Positions 46,224-57,280 of a DNA stretch of 64,000 bases are shown here, piece after piece. Source of the DNA: Clarkia xantiana subsp. parviflora (Eukaryota; Streptophyta; Magnoliopsida; Myrtales; Onagraceae); assembly GCA_036873135.1 (NCBI GenBank), contig JAPTYO010000008.1, forward strand, positions 27,492,761 to 27,556,760. Direction: 5' to 3'. The translations under genes and the position numbers were made by a program. The notes below the pieces were generated by a model. The model did not search any database. It saw only the letters and a list, made by a program, of their open reading frames with translations, and was not told the DNA's origin. The number at the start of each line of letters is the position of its first letter. The first letter of the stretch is position 1.

Positions 46224-47559
46224 TGGTCTACTCTCTCGAACCTCTCTCTAGGAGCGGTTACTATTTGAAAGCTCTCTTTCAAAATCCAAAAACCGAAGGG
46301 AAGTCACTGCTCAATGCAAACTCTCTCGACGGTCATGAGCACGGAGCAACTCTTCCTCTAGCATACGCCTAAGTTTAAGCCAGAGCCTGAAGCCCCACCA
46401 CAGCGGATGACCTTGTTCAACCTCGCCTTCATCCCACTCTCCGTCTCCGCCTCGCCAAACCGCGGAGTCCGCCTCCCCTCCTCCCCCCTCACGTCGCTCC
46501 ATTCACCCCAACCGCGACAGAGAGATGAGTACCATTTCTCGCAAGGGCACACACCACCCTCACCACCACCACCGCCCCCGAGCCCGCACAAAGAGCGCCC
46601 AATACCACCACAACCACCTCCGTATGCTCCCACGTGCCGCCATAAGCACGCACGCGCCTCCACGCACCGTCACACACGCCACCAACACTCCCACGCGCTC
46701 ACACGCGCCGTCCAGAAGCCACCCACGCGCCCACCGCAGCCACACGCGCTACAACGCGCCTCCGCGGCCCACCTCCTCTCCCAACACGTCGTGCGCCGGT
46801 CGCTATCGCCCCTCCACGCATCGTCATGGATGCTGTTCACCGCTTTAAGCTCAAATTTGACTATATCTCGGCGGTACAGCCCACTACCCTCCCCCATTTA
46901 CCCCTTCCAATGGAACCCATCGTTCGTATGAACTAACGCTCCGTTCATCACACAAACGAATGCATGATTTGTACCCTTCGGGGTACCCACGATATGACCG
47001 ATGTCGCGGTCGTATCTCATTTAAAATCACTTCTCCTAACGGAGAAGCAGAGAATTTCTTTGGCACCCCACTCGTGCGCTAGTCATTCACGGATGTTCTA
47101 TAGTCAGGGGTGCTTCGGTAACCTGGTTTCGTCCAGCTCCTACCAATTAGAAATCTCTACCTCAGTTATGCAGTCATCTTTGTGGGTTAATGGAGTTGTT
47201 TGTTTTTCTGATTTACTATGGGTCCTGCCTGGTATCGCTTGTTGTGCAGGTCCTCTGTTAGCCTTGTCGGCCTTGAGGGAGGTTCTTTTCTTTTCCGAAT
47301 GGCTGAATTCGTTGCTGTATCTGTGGGACTCCTCCTTGCCAAGTTGTTATCATTTGCCTGGGGTCATTTCTACCGTTAAGCCGATCTGATGTTTTAGTTT
47401 ATTTATTTCTGGCTGTAATTCTGTTATTCTGTTGGTACTTGCTCTACTTGTTTGAGATTTGGATGTTGACCAATCCCTCCAGAGCGGTCATTTTCCAATT
47501 AGTAGCTTGTAATAGTTTTTCCTTCAGTAAAATCGGCGTGATTGATAAAAAAAATAATA
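46224..47559 (+). mobile_element. Possible internally deleted LINE remnant
   Basis: The left end starts with a CTCTCTCGAACCTCTCTCTAGGAG leader like plant LINE 5' ends. A very C-rich region (46400-46830) follows, then T-rich 3'-type sequence ending GATTGATAAAAAAAATAATA. Possible target duplications CATACACATTG (46213-46223) and CATACACGTTA (47560-47570) match in 9 of 11 positions. No endonuclease or RT domain is present, so identity rests on the A-tail, the flanking repeat and base composition. A decayed gene fragment is an alternative. Confidence 0.3.
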
Positions 47560-47708
47560 CATACACGTTAGCGGAGATGATTACTCTTCAATTTAATCTT
47601 CATCTTCATGCTATGATTTAGTATAACCCCAATCATCTCTTTATTTTTCATGTCGACCATCTATCCTAATGTTTATACTACCCGCACTCCGTATGTGCAA
47701 TTTCGTCA

Positions 47709-48060
47709 TGAGAATGTTATAAGAACCTAACCATGCCGAGTCTGAAGTATTGTGAGTATGATATAAGAGCATCACCTTATTAGAAAAAAATAATTTAAAT
47801 TATGTAACGTATAATATTATATAAAATTTTAAAACAAATGTTAAAAAATTTAAAGTAAAATGTTTGAGAGACATAAAGGGCACGCGGTACTTCAAACATT
47901 TTACTTTAAATTTTTAAGATTTTTATTAATATTATATTACATAATTTATGTTATTTTTTTCTAATAAGGCACCGCTTTTATATTATACTCATAAATGGAT
48001 AGATCATGCTCTTATATTATCTCGGAGTTGGCATAGTCATATTCTTATAACATTCTCACG
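47709..48060. mobile_element. Foldback MITE, about 350 bp
   Basis: The element is one long imperfect palindrome. The left arm has GAGAATGTTATAAGAA, ATATAAGAGCAT, CCTTATTAGAAAAAAATAA and AATTTAAAGTAAAATGTTTGA. The right arm has the reverse complements in reverse order (TTCAAACATTTTACTTTAAATT at 47891, then TTATTTTTTTCTAATAAGG, ATGCTCTTATAT and TTCTTATAACATTCTC ending about 48057). The centre is GCACGCGG-like near 47880. No protein is encoded. The superfamily is not determined. Confidence 0.75.
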
Positions 48061-48356
48061 AAGCCCGAGTTTGTTTCTTACTAAAAAAAAAAACGTAAAG
48101 CATTGGATTTTAACGGGGTCATCAACGAATGGACCATATAATGTTTTCATGATAGAAGGATGCGTCACGGCTCTCGCATCTTCTTTGTCCGTCCATCTTC
48201 TCATATTATTATCCAAATAAATAAAATGCAACACCAATGAACTTTCGGTGTTCTAAAACTAGAATGTGTGAATGTGTGATTTGTTTGTTCTAAAATCAGA
48301 TTTAATACTTAGAAAGAATATTTGGCCAAAAAAATATACTTAGAAGGAATATAAAT

Positions 48357-49927
48357 AGGGAACGGCTAAATTTAACTCGAGTTGAAATCAACTTGAATCT
48401 GTAACCGTCCGATCAATCAAGTCAAGATCAACAGTTAGTGTAGCACATTCATCTCTTCTCTTAATGATTGCCCCCACAGTTCTCTTTTCTGCTCGGGTTC
48501 GGTTAAAATAAACTCGAGTTTATTTAAACTCGATTTCTCAGTCGTCAGATTATACATGGGTAAGAAACACTTTTTATCTATCCTGAGTTCTGATTGATTC
48601 TCTCTCATGATCTAACGGCTAAGAATTCAAATTTAAATAAACTCGACAGCATTTTAGCCAACCCATTTCTACTCCATTTTCCTCTCTCCGTCCGTAGCGC
48701 TTAATAGTTAATAGTAGATTATATATTTATTTATTTTTAGTAATAGTAGATCATTCATTCTATATAGGTTTTAGTTTTACTTTCTTAATTCTACTATGAT
48801 GTTTTTTTTTCCCGAGTCTTTAATTTTTTTTTTGCCAACTTCAAAGTTTTATTCAATTGTTGTTTATTTGGGAAGGAAATAATATTTCTTAGGTATTAAA
48901 TAAAATCAATTACTATAAAAGACAAAAAAAAAAAGTGTCCCTTATACATACAAAAAATATAGAGTACATTAACATGGTTATGCGCGAGGATAAATAATAC
49001 ATAAACAAGTTTAATAGCATGAAGATCTCGGATTGGTGAACCTTATAAGAAAAATATTAAATCTAATGACACGTGTTAAGATTTTAACAATTATGCACGA
49101 ACTGAGATATAAATAGTATGGTAGGTGATCTGAATCCGTCAAACTCTGGTGAAATTTAAAAAAAAATAAAATATTTATGACCAACAATATATCGTAAGTT
49201 CGACCCGATGTGAGTAATAATAAGTTTATATGGTATATATAGAGCAAACATACTACGAGTCATGGTATAGGTGTTACCCTTGTTACCTTAAGTTTTTTTT
49301 TTTTTTTTTTTTTTTTAATAATTTTTGGATTTAATTTGAATTAATCTATTTAACCCTTTAATTATAATAATTATTTTTTGTTTAGAGTTCTCCAAACGCT
49401 ATTATTTAAAAAAAAAACGAGATATTTATTTAAATTAGTTTTGTGATTTTTTTTCTAAAAATTTATAAGAACCCTAAATGATAAATTCTTTTTTAATAAT
49501 TCATTATTATACACACTAATTCAATTCAATCAAACAATTAGAAAATTAGTTTGTTTTTTTTTTTTTTTTTTAAATTTGGAATAATTGATTGTTAATTGAA
49601 ATTAAAGTAAAAAGCAAACAAGTTATGTATACAATAATTTTCATTAAAAAGTATAAAATAATTAAATAAAACATGATAAGTTGATAACTAACGAGAAAAT
49701 AATTATTATTAATAAAGTAAAAAATAAATAATAAATGTACAGAATATAACCGGCCAAAAAAAATATACAGAATATAAGGATAGAAGACTAGAGGACGACA
49801 AAATAAATGTGGGTCCATCCGCGGAGAGAGAGGGAAAGATAGAGGAATGTATTGATCTCCATTGTTTGATCCGACGGTTACAAATTCGAGTTGATTTTAA
49901 CTCGACTTAAATTTAGCCGAACGCCGC
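48357..49927. mobile_element. Inverted-repeat DNA element of about 1.57 kb with a smaller related copy inside
   Basis: The first about 60 bp (CGGCTAAATTTAACTCGAG ... GTAACCGTCCGATCAA, from 48364) recur inverted at 49866-49921. A second inverted pair (GGTTAAAATAAACTCGAGTTTATTTAAA near 48503 and its inverse near 48625-48655) has related ends and suggests a 160-bp MITE nested within. The interior is AT-rich with long T runs (49292-49316, 49554-49571) and shows no transposase frame. Target duplications are not clear. Confidence 0.55.
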
Positions 49928-50931
49928 CATTTAAAGCATAAGAATATACTTTGGATCCTTGCAAACCTTCCTTTATCAACTAACTGCTCCATCTGTATCC
50001 ATGTTTATGCAAACCTCCTTAAGATTGAGTATTGTCCCTGGTGGTTCGTGGCCCCGTGAACAATTCATGGCCGCATTCACATTATCAGTTAAAACTTTGG
50101 CAATACAGTCTAAGTTACCTTCTACGGAAGATTGGATACCAGAAAAAAAAAAATTAGACGACAGCCAAATACCTCACATAATAATATAGGTAATATATGT
50201 ATTAGCTAAGCATCGACTAAGATATCATAATACATGGTTGAATCATTATTAGGATATCCTAATACAACGTTTGGATGAACTATGTATTAGAATATCCTAA
50301 TATAATTACTAAAAGTCCTTAATGCCCTTAAAAAGATATGTACATTTTTTTTTAATTATTATTATATTTGAAGTCCGGCCGGGTGTCGCTGGAGTCCGGC
50401 CGGGGGTCGCCGGAGTCCGGCCGGGGTCACCGGAGTCCGGCCGGTTGTCGCCGGAGTCAGGCCGGGGATCGATGTTATGAGCCGAAGTTGATGATATTAA
50501 ATAAGGTTAGGGGTACTTTTGTCATTTGGTACTATGTATTAGCTAATACATAATTTTTTGAGTGTCTTATCTAATACATAATTTACTATAGAAATGAGTA
50601 TTAGCTAATACTTATGTATTAGCTAATACCAATATCAAAGCAAAACAAACAAAGTATTAACTAAGACATGAATTAGTATATCCTAATACATGCAATCAAA
50701 CATGTCCTTAATGACCAAAAAATGTTCTTGAGGTAGTGCCAATTATAATAATTTTAAAACATATTGTACATTTTAAAGCATGTTATTATCAAAATTATAT
50801 TTTCAAACATGTTGTATTTTTATATAATTCCCTAATGGGATACGTTATATGATCAATTTTCGGGGGAAAAAATTAACATAGCGTACCCCATTATTATAGA
50901 CATCATAGATCTGCCACTGATTATAAGACTA

Positions 50932-50972
<41 letters not shown>

Positions 50973-51028
50973 CAAATACATCATGTGGTTCCTTTGTGGT
51001 AAATAAAAAGTTATGTGTTAGTAGTGGT
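49928..51028. repeat. MITE-like block with ATTAG/CTAAT palindromes and a 20-bp G/C-rich minisatellite
   Basis: 50190-50715 contains repeated (A/T)TGTATTAGCTAATAC and ATATCCTAATAC motifs in both orientations. It starts near ACGTTTGGATGAAC and ends near CAATCAAACATGTCC, a typical MITE layout. Its centre (50373-50466) has five copies of a 20-bp-class unit GTCGCCGGAGTCCGGCCGGG. The short frame across it is translated repeat. A 34-base T run lies at about 50934-50967. The rest is featureless AT-rich DNA. Confidence 0.55.
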
Positions 51029-51163
51029 TGATGGATATACGCTTAATTATCATTAGCATATCGACTGCAAGTAATGGAATACCAATATTACGGGCTTGAT
51101 AGGTAAAAAAATGCGACCGAACCTGAGGTAACTTTACTTTTCGAAACACACTAAATTGCTCAC
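51029..51163 (+). repeat. Short Tat LTR-like start, interrupted by element A
   Basis: TGATGGATATACGC at 51029 equals the first bases of the LTRs at 17015 and 37695 and of the outer LTR (minus strand, from 16325). It is preceded by GTGGT, as at 17010. The following 120 bp do not match those LTRs clearly. This may be an LTR fragment; a chance match of 13-14 bp is possible. Confidence 0.35.
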
Positions 51164-51776
51164 TGATGGGTTTCGATATAGCTGTAAGGCCCATTAACAA
51201 CGAGTAAACGGTGAGTAGGCCCAGTGGGCTCCAAAAGAGGCCTAGAGGACCAATATGAGGGGTCCCGACAAGGTCGGTCCCGATATATGAGCTGGACGCT
51301 CCCGATGGAATGCCTTTGAGTAGGCCCCGATGTTGAATCCCTGAGGATGTTGGCCCTTTCCCGATGACGAGGGGCCCCGAGCGGTGACCAAAGGAGATAA
51401 CTCTGGAGTCCCGATATCCGTCGGGACTTGCCACCAGAGGATGAGGCCGAGAAACACGCTCACTATCAGCGTAGTGGGGAAGTGGCCGAGATAAATGGAA
51501 CGTGGGCTAACTGCCCCTGGCAGTTATCTCAACAGGTAACTGGGGTAACTCCTCCCCTATATAAAGGAAGGAATTACCTCAGAACGGACACTGACACTCA
51601 TACTCTCATACATACTTGCCTACATCGAGATACTCATTAAAGCATCGGAGAGGGATTCTGGGTCACCGCCCGGTCTATCCCTTTTTGCAGGATTACTTGG
51701 AGCAAAGGAGTTCAGACTTTCGTCAAGAACGTGCCGGAGTTCCAACCGTGATCCAACATTGGCGTCGTCTGTGGGA
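51164..51776 (+). repeat. 5' LTR of element A and adjoining primer-binding region
   Basis: The LTR is 51164-51758 (TGATGGGTTTCGATATAG ... GATCCAACA). TATATAAA is at 51558-51565 and the AAGCATCGGAGAGGGATTC block lies at about 51640-51658, about 80 bp downstream, close to the expected transcript start region. TTGGCGTCGTCTGTGGGA (51759-51776) is the primer-binding region. Confidence 0.93.
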
Positions 51777-51812
51777 ACGTAACAAAAAGCAAAGATAGTT
51801 TCTACCCGATCG

Positions 51813-52478
51813 ATGGCTGGCAAGCAGAAGCAGAAGCAAGGGAAATCCGGCGGTTCCCGCCATCCTGCTGGAACTCTAAATTCGGGGCTGCCGGAGCGCA
51901 GTGTTGATCGGAATGATCCTCCCCCTGCTGGTTCCCAAACAGGGGGGCATCATGACGATCACGAGTATTCCGTTCGAGACTCGTTGGAGGACAGGGAGGA
52001 GATCCCGAGGAGGGACCAGGATGCTCCTTCAAAGGTGGACTTGGCGAAGGCTGTGATGGACGCCATGCCGACATTCCTAGAGACCATGGAGGCTCTCCTG
52101 GACCGAAGGGAGGCTGCCAAGAAGAAGGAGGAAGAGTTGCCTCCGCCTCCGCCGAGGGAGGATCGGAACGGGCAGGAGGCCCAATCCGAGCACCAGGACA
52201 AGGGCAAGGAGCCCGCTCAGTCGGAGCAGTTCGTGATTGATGGGCCTGGACCGATGCAGCATAGGACCATCCCTCTTAATGGTCCTATCACCCCCGACCA
52301 GGTGGTGAAGATCGTGAACATCTGTATGGGGGACCAGAAGAAGATGGTGTCGGAGCTGAGGGATCGATCCACTCATCCCTTTGTTCCCCGATTGCTGGAC
52401 ACCATTGTCCCGCCAGGACTTGGTATCCAGACGATCAAGGAGTATGATGGCGAAGGAGATCCAGTTCGCCATGTCTAG
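51813..52478 (+). pseudogene. Element A Gag, N-terminal part
   Basis: The ATG at 51813 opens 221 codons of a charged, Pro/Glu-rich region. It ends in a segment (THPFVPRLLDTIVPPGL, then EYDGEGDPVRHV) conserved at the entry to plant Gag capsid domains. A TAG follows, and a second TAG lies at about 52519. The capsid core continues in another frame from about 52523, so a nonsense change plus an indel break it here. Confidence 0.85.
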
Positions 52479-52522
52479 AAGCATATTATGGCTTGTCTAG
52501 GCAGAGCCAAGGATGATGTATA

Positions 52523-53627
52523 GTGTGCGTTCTGTTCCCGGCCACACTTGGTGAGAGGGCCCTGACGTGGTTCTTCAGCCTTCCTCCAGGGTGCATCTCT
52601 ACCTGGACCCAGATGCATGACCGTTTCATCCAGCAGTACCAGGGCCGTCGGCGTCTCCTGAAAAGCGCGAGGTCCCTGGCTGAGGTGGTACAGAGGCCCG
52701 ATGAGTCGCTGGCGCATTATTACCAGAGGTACACCGCCAGCGTGGCCGAGATTGATGAGGAGATGTCGGAGGGAGAGACCATCCGCACCTTCATTCGGAA
52801 CAGCACCATATGGTTCCGACCTGATGCACAGCGTGGCTGAGAAGGCTGTGTGGAACATGGAGGCGCTGCAGAAGAGGGTGAAGCAGCAAATTGACGTGCA
52901 GGAGTCGAAGATAGCTGCCGGAGAGCTCGATCCTCCGAAATCGAACAAGGGGAAGCAGTCGTCCAAGCCATCGGACGATCGCAAGAGGAAGGATAAACCC
53001 GAGAGCAGTCGGGGTCGAGGCCGCACTGATCGGAGGGAAGACAAGCGTCCCTCGAAGTCGGACAAGCGGGAGGACCGTTACACTCCTCTCATTTGCTGCT
53101 CCGTGGGTGCTGTGTTGGCGGTGATGGATTGGCAGGGTATCGCCAGGTACCCCCTGAAGAAGGATGGAGAGTTCATGGGAGCCCGCACCGATCGTTATTG
53201 TCGTTTCCACCGCGCCATCGGTCACGACACTAACCACTGTCGAGAGTTGAAGAAGGAGATTGAGAAGCTGATCCAGAAGGGGAAGCTCAAGGAATTTGTG
53301 GCTGGGCGACGGAGCCGATCCCGTTCCCGGTCCCGATCGCGGTCCTGTTCCCGATCCCGCGATCGATCCCTGAAGAAGAAGAAGTCCGAGCTGGAGCCCT
53401 CGGCCAAGGAGTCTTCCGATACCCGCAAGGAGAAGCGGGGGACCATTAATGTGATCCATGGGGGATTTGCTGCAGGAGGTGATACCACGGCATCTCGAGA
53501 GGTCTATGCTTCTCGAATTCCTGTTGCTGTGGTGCTGGGCAAGAGGGCCCGATCTTGGACCCCGAAGGAAGAGATGGTGATTTCCTTCTCAGCGGAGGAC
53601 CTGATAGGTGGAGACCCCGCACGATGA
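52523..53627 (+). pseudogene. Element A Gag core and nucleocapsid with Arg-Ser repeat tail
   Basis: Frame one (52523-52840) holds the capsid core, with PATLGERALTWFFSLPPG, SLAHYYQRYTASVAEID and IRTFIRN. An indel near 52800 moves it to the frame of 52701-53627. That frame gives MHSVAEKAVWNMEALQKRV, a Lys/Arg-rich region, a variant zinc knuckle CRFHRAIGHDTNHC (about 53201-53242), and then nine or so Arg-Ser dipeptides coded at 53311-53370. GTINVIHGGFAAGG and KRARSWTPKEEMVISFS, the pre-protease signatures of this family, follow. Gag binds and packages element RNA. Confidence 0.85.
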
Positions 53628-54150
53628 TGCTTTGGTCGTGACCCTGAGGGTGGATGGGTATGAGATAAAGCGAATCTTGATTGATGGAGGGAGCTCCTCC
53701 GACATTTATGGATGCGCTGGAGGCCATGGGAAAAACCAAGAAGGATCTGAAGCATGTAGACTTCCCGATGGTCGGATTTTCTGGCTCTACCTCTTACCCG
53801 GTGGAGATGATTACCTTACCGGTTGAGTTCGGTAGTGGTTGGAAGTCGGAGAAGAGGGACGTGGAGTTCGTGGTGGTCGAGTCTGCGGGGACTTACAATG
53901 CAATTATCGGGAGGACCACCATCAACCCGATGGGGGCAATTGCCTCAACTGTCCATCAGAAGATGATGTTTCCGACCGACCACGGAGTCGGGGAGGTCAA
54001 GGGCGATCAGGTGGCCTCCAGGAAGTGCTATGTCAATGCCACTCGAAGGAAGAATCGGGAGGCTATGACTATTTTCCAGACTGATGTTGATCCTAGAGAG
54101 GAGTTTGGGCATCCCGCCCCGATGGAGGATTTGAAAGAGGTCGAGATCGA
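53608..54150 (+). pseudogene. Element A aspartic protease
   Basis: ILIDGGSSSDI (near 53676-53705) carries the active-site Asp, in a Gly-Gly-Ser context typical of Tat proteases. A small indel directly after it (about 53702-53710) puts the rest, GFSGSTSYPVEMITLPVEFG and IIGRTTINPMGAIASTVH, in the frame of 53681-54796. The protease would release Gag and Pol parts from the polyprotein. Confidence 0.82.
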
Positions 54151-55215
54151 TGGACCTCAGAGGATGGTGAAAATCGGGTCCGCTCTGTCTGAGGAGAGGG
54201 CCCAAGAGCTGATTGATTTGTTGAAGGAGTTCAAGGAGCTGTTTGCCTGGTCCCCGAGTGACATGCCACGAATCAGCCCCGATGTGATCACTCATGAGCT
54301 GAAGATTGACCCCGCGATCAAGCCGATTGCACAGAGAAGGCGCCCGATGGGTACAGACAAGAAGATCGCGATCCAGCAAGAGGTGGGCAGGTTGCTCGAT
54401 GCTGGATTTATTAAGGAGATCCGATTCCAGACCTGGGTCGCCAACCCAATCCTGGTGAAGAAGAGCAATTGCAAGTGGCAGATGTGTGTTGATTTCCGCG
54501 ACCTGAACAAAGCATGCCCGAAGGATTGCTATCCGCTCCCGAGGATCGACCAGCTGGTGGATGCCACATCGGGACATGAGTTGCTGAGCTTTATGGATGC
54601 CTGCTCCGGCTACAATCAGATCAAGATGTCCAAGGAGGATGCCCCCCACACCGCTTTTTATGCTGATAGTGACATCTATCACTATGATGTCATGCCCTTT
54701 GGACTGATCAATGCCGGTGCAACTTATCAGAGGACAAGCTATTCCGGGATATGCTGGGGAAGACGATGGAGGCCTATGTGGACGATATGCTGGTGAAGTC
54801 CCGACAGGCCGAGGATCATGTTCACAACTTGGCCACGGCGTTTGATCGGATGAGGCTTCATCAAGTTCGCTTGAACCCGACCAAGTGTGCCTTCGGAGTG
54901 TACTCGGGGAAGTTTTTGGGCTTCATGGTGAGCCAGAGGGAAAACGAGGTGAACCCTGAGAAGCTGAAGGCGATCGAGGAGATGAAGTCCCCGACGAACC
55001 ATCGGGAGGTGCAGGTGCTGAATGGCCGATTGGCCGCGATGAATCGCTTCCTGTGCAAGGCAAGCGACCGATCCATGCCGTTCTTTGAAGTGCTGAGGGC
55101 CAACAAGAAGTTTGAGTGGACTGCCAAGTGCGAAGAGGCGTTCCAGGCACTCAAGCAGCACCTCCGCACCCTCCCGCCGTTGGCGAAGCCCATTCGAGGC
55201 ATTTTCCAAGTCTGA
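54151..55215 (+). pseudogene. Element A reverse transcriptase
   Basis: Motifs in order: LFAWSPSDMPRI, VANPILVKKSN, MCVDFRDLNKACPKD, YPLPRIDQLVD, SGYNQIKM, MPFGLINAGATYQR, AYVDDMLVKS (catalytic YVDD), NPTKCAFGV. Compared with element B, 7 nt are missing at about 54734, which shifts the frame just before YVDD. The frame ends at 55215 after LAKPIRGIFQV because of the RNase H deletion described for 55195-55210. Confidence 0.88.
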
Positions 55216-57280
55216 AATGAATTATCCCGCCGTTGAGAAGTATCTTTATGCGTTGATTGTTACTACTCGGAAGCTGAGACCTTACTTCCATGCGCATGAG
55301 ATTACTGTTTTGACGAATCAGCCCTTGAAACATTTTTTAAACCGACCTGATGCGTCGGGGAGATTAGTGAAATGGGCAGTCGAGCTTAGTGAGTTCCGCA
55401 TTCACTTTGCTCCGAGAACGGCTATTAAGGGTCAGGCGTTGGCGGATTTCATAGCAGAGTCTACAGCCCCCGATCTAGAAGAAGCGGGCCCTGTAGAGGG
55501 GGCAACCATGGAGGTCCCGATGGCAGAGCAGTCAGAACAGCCCGATGATGAAGACACTAGGGAGATGTATACCGATGGCTCCTCAAGTTCAGAAGGATCG
55601 GGAGCAGGGTACGTACTGATACCGCCAGGTGGAGGCGAGCCCCTTCGATATGCCTTGGCCTTGACGTTTAAGGCCACCAACAATGAAGCTGAATATGAGG
55701 CTCTCATCACCGGCCTCAAGATTGCCAAAGGAACGGGAGTTGGTCACTTAAAGGTGAAGTGTGATGCTAGCCTGATTGTGAACCAAGTCCAGGGGCGATA
55801 CGAAGCAAAGAGCACGATGCTGAAAAAGTACCTTCGTGAGGTGCAAACCTTGAAGGAGAGTTTCAAGAGCTTCGATATTGAGGCGATCCCGAGGGAGGAT
55901 AATGTGGAAGCAGATGCCTTGAGCAAGTTCGCCTTGGGGGCACCCCTCGATGAAAGTCGGAAGGTGCACTTCTTGGAGAAGGTGATCCTGTCAACCACCG
56001 ATCAATCAGAGGTATGTGCCATTGAGACCGGATCGGAGGAGCCCACTTGGATGACCTCGATAGCCGCGTTCCTGACTACGGGGGCAGTCCCAGATGATGA
56101 AGTAGCAGCTGGCAAATTACGCCGAATCGCGGTCAATTATGTGATGGTGGACAATCAGCTGGATAAAAAGGGGTATTCAACTCCTTACTTGAAATGTGTG
56201 GCTGAGCCCAATACAGATCGGATCCTTAGGGAGGTGCACGAAGGATACTCGGCTTGTCATGAAGGTGCCCGATCCATCGTGAGGAAAGTGCTGAACCTGG
56301 GCTATTACTGGCCCTCGATGAAGAAGGAGGCAATGATGCTAGTCCGATCCTGTGACGCTTGCCAGAGGTATGCCCCGAATATTGTGGTTCCAGCTGCCGA
56401 TCTGACGTCCATCAAGAGTGCTTGGCCCTTCGCGCAATGAGGAATTGATTTGGTGGGACCCCTTCCAATTGCAAAAGGTCAGTGCCAATATTTGCTTGTG
56501 GCTATTGATTATTTCTCGAAGTGGATAGAAGCTAAGGCATTGGCCAAGACAACGGGGAATCATATCCTCAAATTCCTCCAGACCCGTATTATATCCAGAT
56601 ACGGGATCCCTAAGGTGTTGATCAGTGATAACGGCCCTCCGTTTAACGGGGTCCAGTGGAAGGAGTACCTGGAGGAACTGAAAATTGAGCATCGGACAGC
56701 CTCTGTCCATCATGCTCAAACCAATGGACAGGTGGAGTCAGCCAACGAGATCGTGATGGATGGCCTGAAGAAGAGGGTCCATGCCTTGAAGGGCAAATGG
56801 CTGGACGAGCTGGAAAATGTGCTTTGGGCTGTTAGAACAACACCCAAACAATCGACTGGGGAGACTCCGTTTGGCCTTGTTTATGGCACGGAAGCAGTCG
56901 CTCCCGTTGAAATAGTTGTGGCATCCCATGGGACGAGGTATTATGAACCTCTGTCGAATGAAGAAATGAGGCGTCTGGACTTGGACTTGGTCGAAGAGAA
57001 GAGGCGGAATGCCGATGAGGCCCAGACTCGGATACGCTTGGCAACGGCCAGATATTACAATCGGCGAGTCAAGTCTCGACAGTTCTTTGTCGGAGAACTG
57101 GTCTGGCGTCGGAACGAATTTACCATTTTGGATCGAATCAACAAGATGTCACCAAAATGGGAATGACCTTATAAGGTCGTGGGGATGCCAGCTCGAAATG
57201 CGTATAAGTTGGAAGACCTCGATGGCAATGTGTTGAAGCATTCTTTTAGTGGTGAACACTTGAAGAAATGTCATGCCTGA
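55204..57280 (+). pseudogene. Element A RNase H remnant, archaeal-type RNase H and integrase
   Basis: The frame opens within the first RNase H (YLYALIVTTRKLRPYF, TVLTNQPLKHFLNRPDA, AIKGQALADFI). The second RNase H follows, with MYTDGSSSSEGSGAGYV, NEAEYEALITGL and KCDASLIVNQ, then EADALSKFA. Integrase has the HHCC zinc site (REVHEGYSACHEGARSIV ... CDACQ) and the DDE core (GIDLVGP, ISDNGPPF, QTNGQVESAN). It ends with the C-terminal chromatin-contact region (SPKWE, PYKV, GEHLKKCHA). Two stops are present: TGA at 56438-56440 where element B has Trp, and TGA at 57164-57166 where B has Gly. Confidence 0.88.

Noticed and set aside
46407..46931. His/Pro/Arg-rich reading frames on both strands
   Set aside because: Extreme C-rich composition keeps several frames open on both strands. 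No domain or splice context is seen.
51029..51163. A second full LTR element starting at 51029
   Set aside because: Only 12-14 bp match the known LTR start. The rest does not align and no partner LTR is visible, so it is kept only as a weak fragment.
52077..54682. Long minus-strand frames opposite element A gag and RT
   Set aside because: They mirror the plus-strand coding sequence by codon composition and contain no recognised motifs. The same shadow frames appear opposite element B at 62662-63726.
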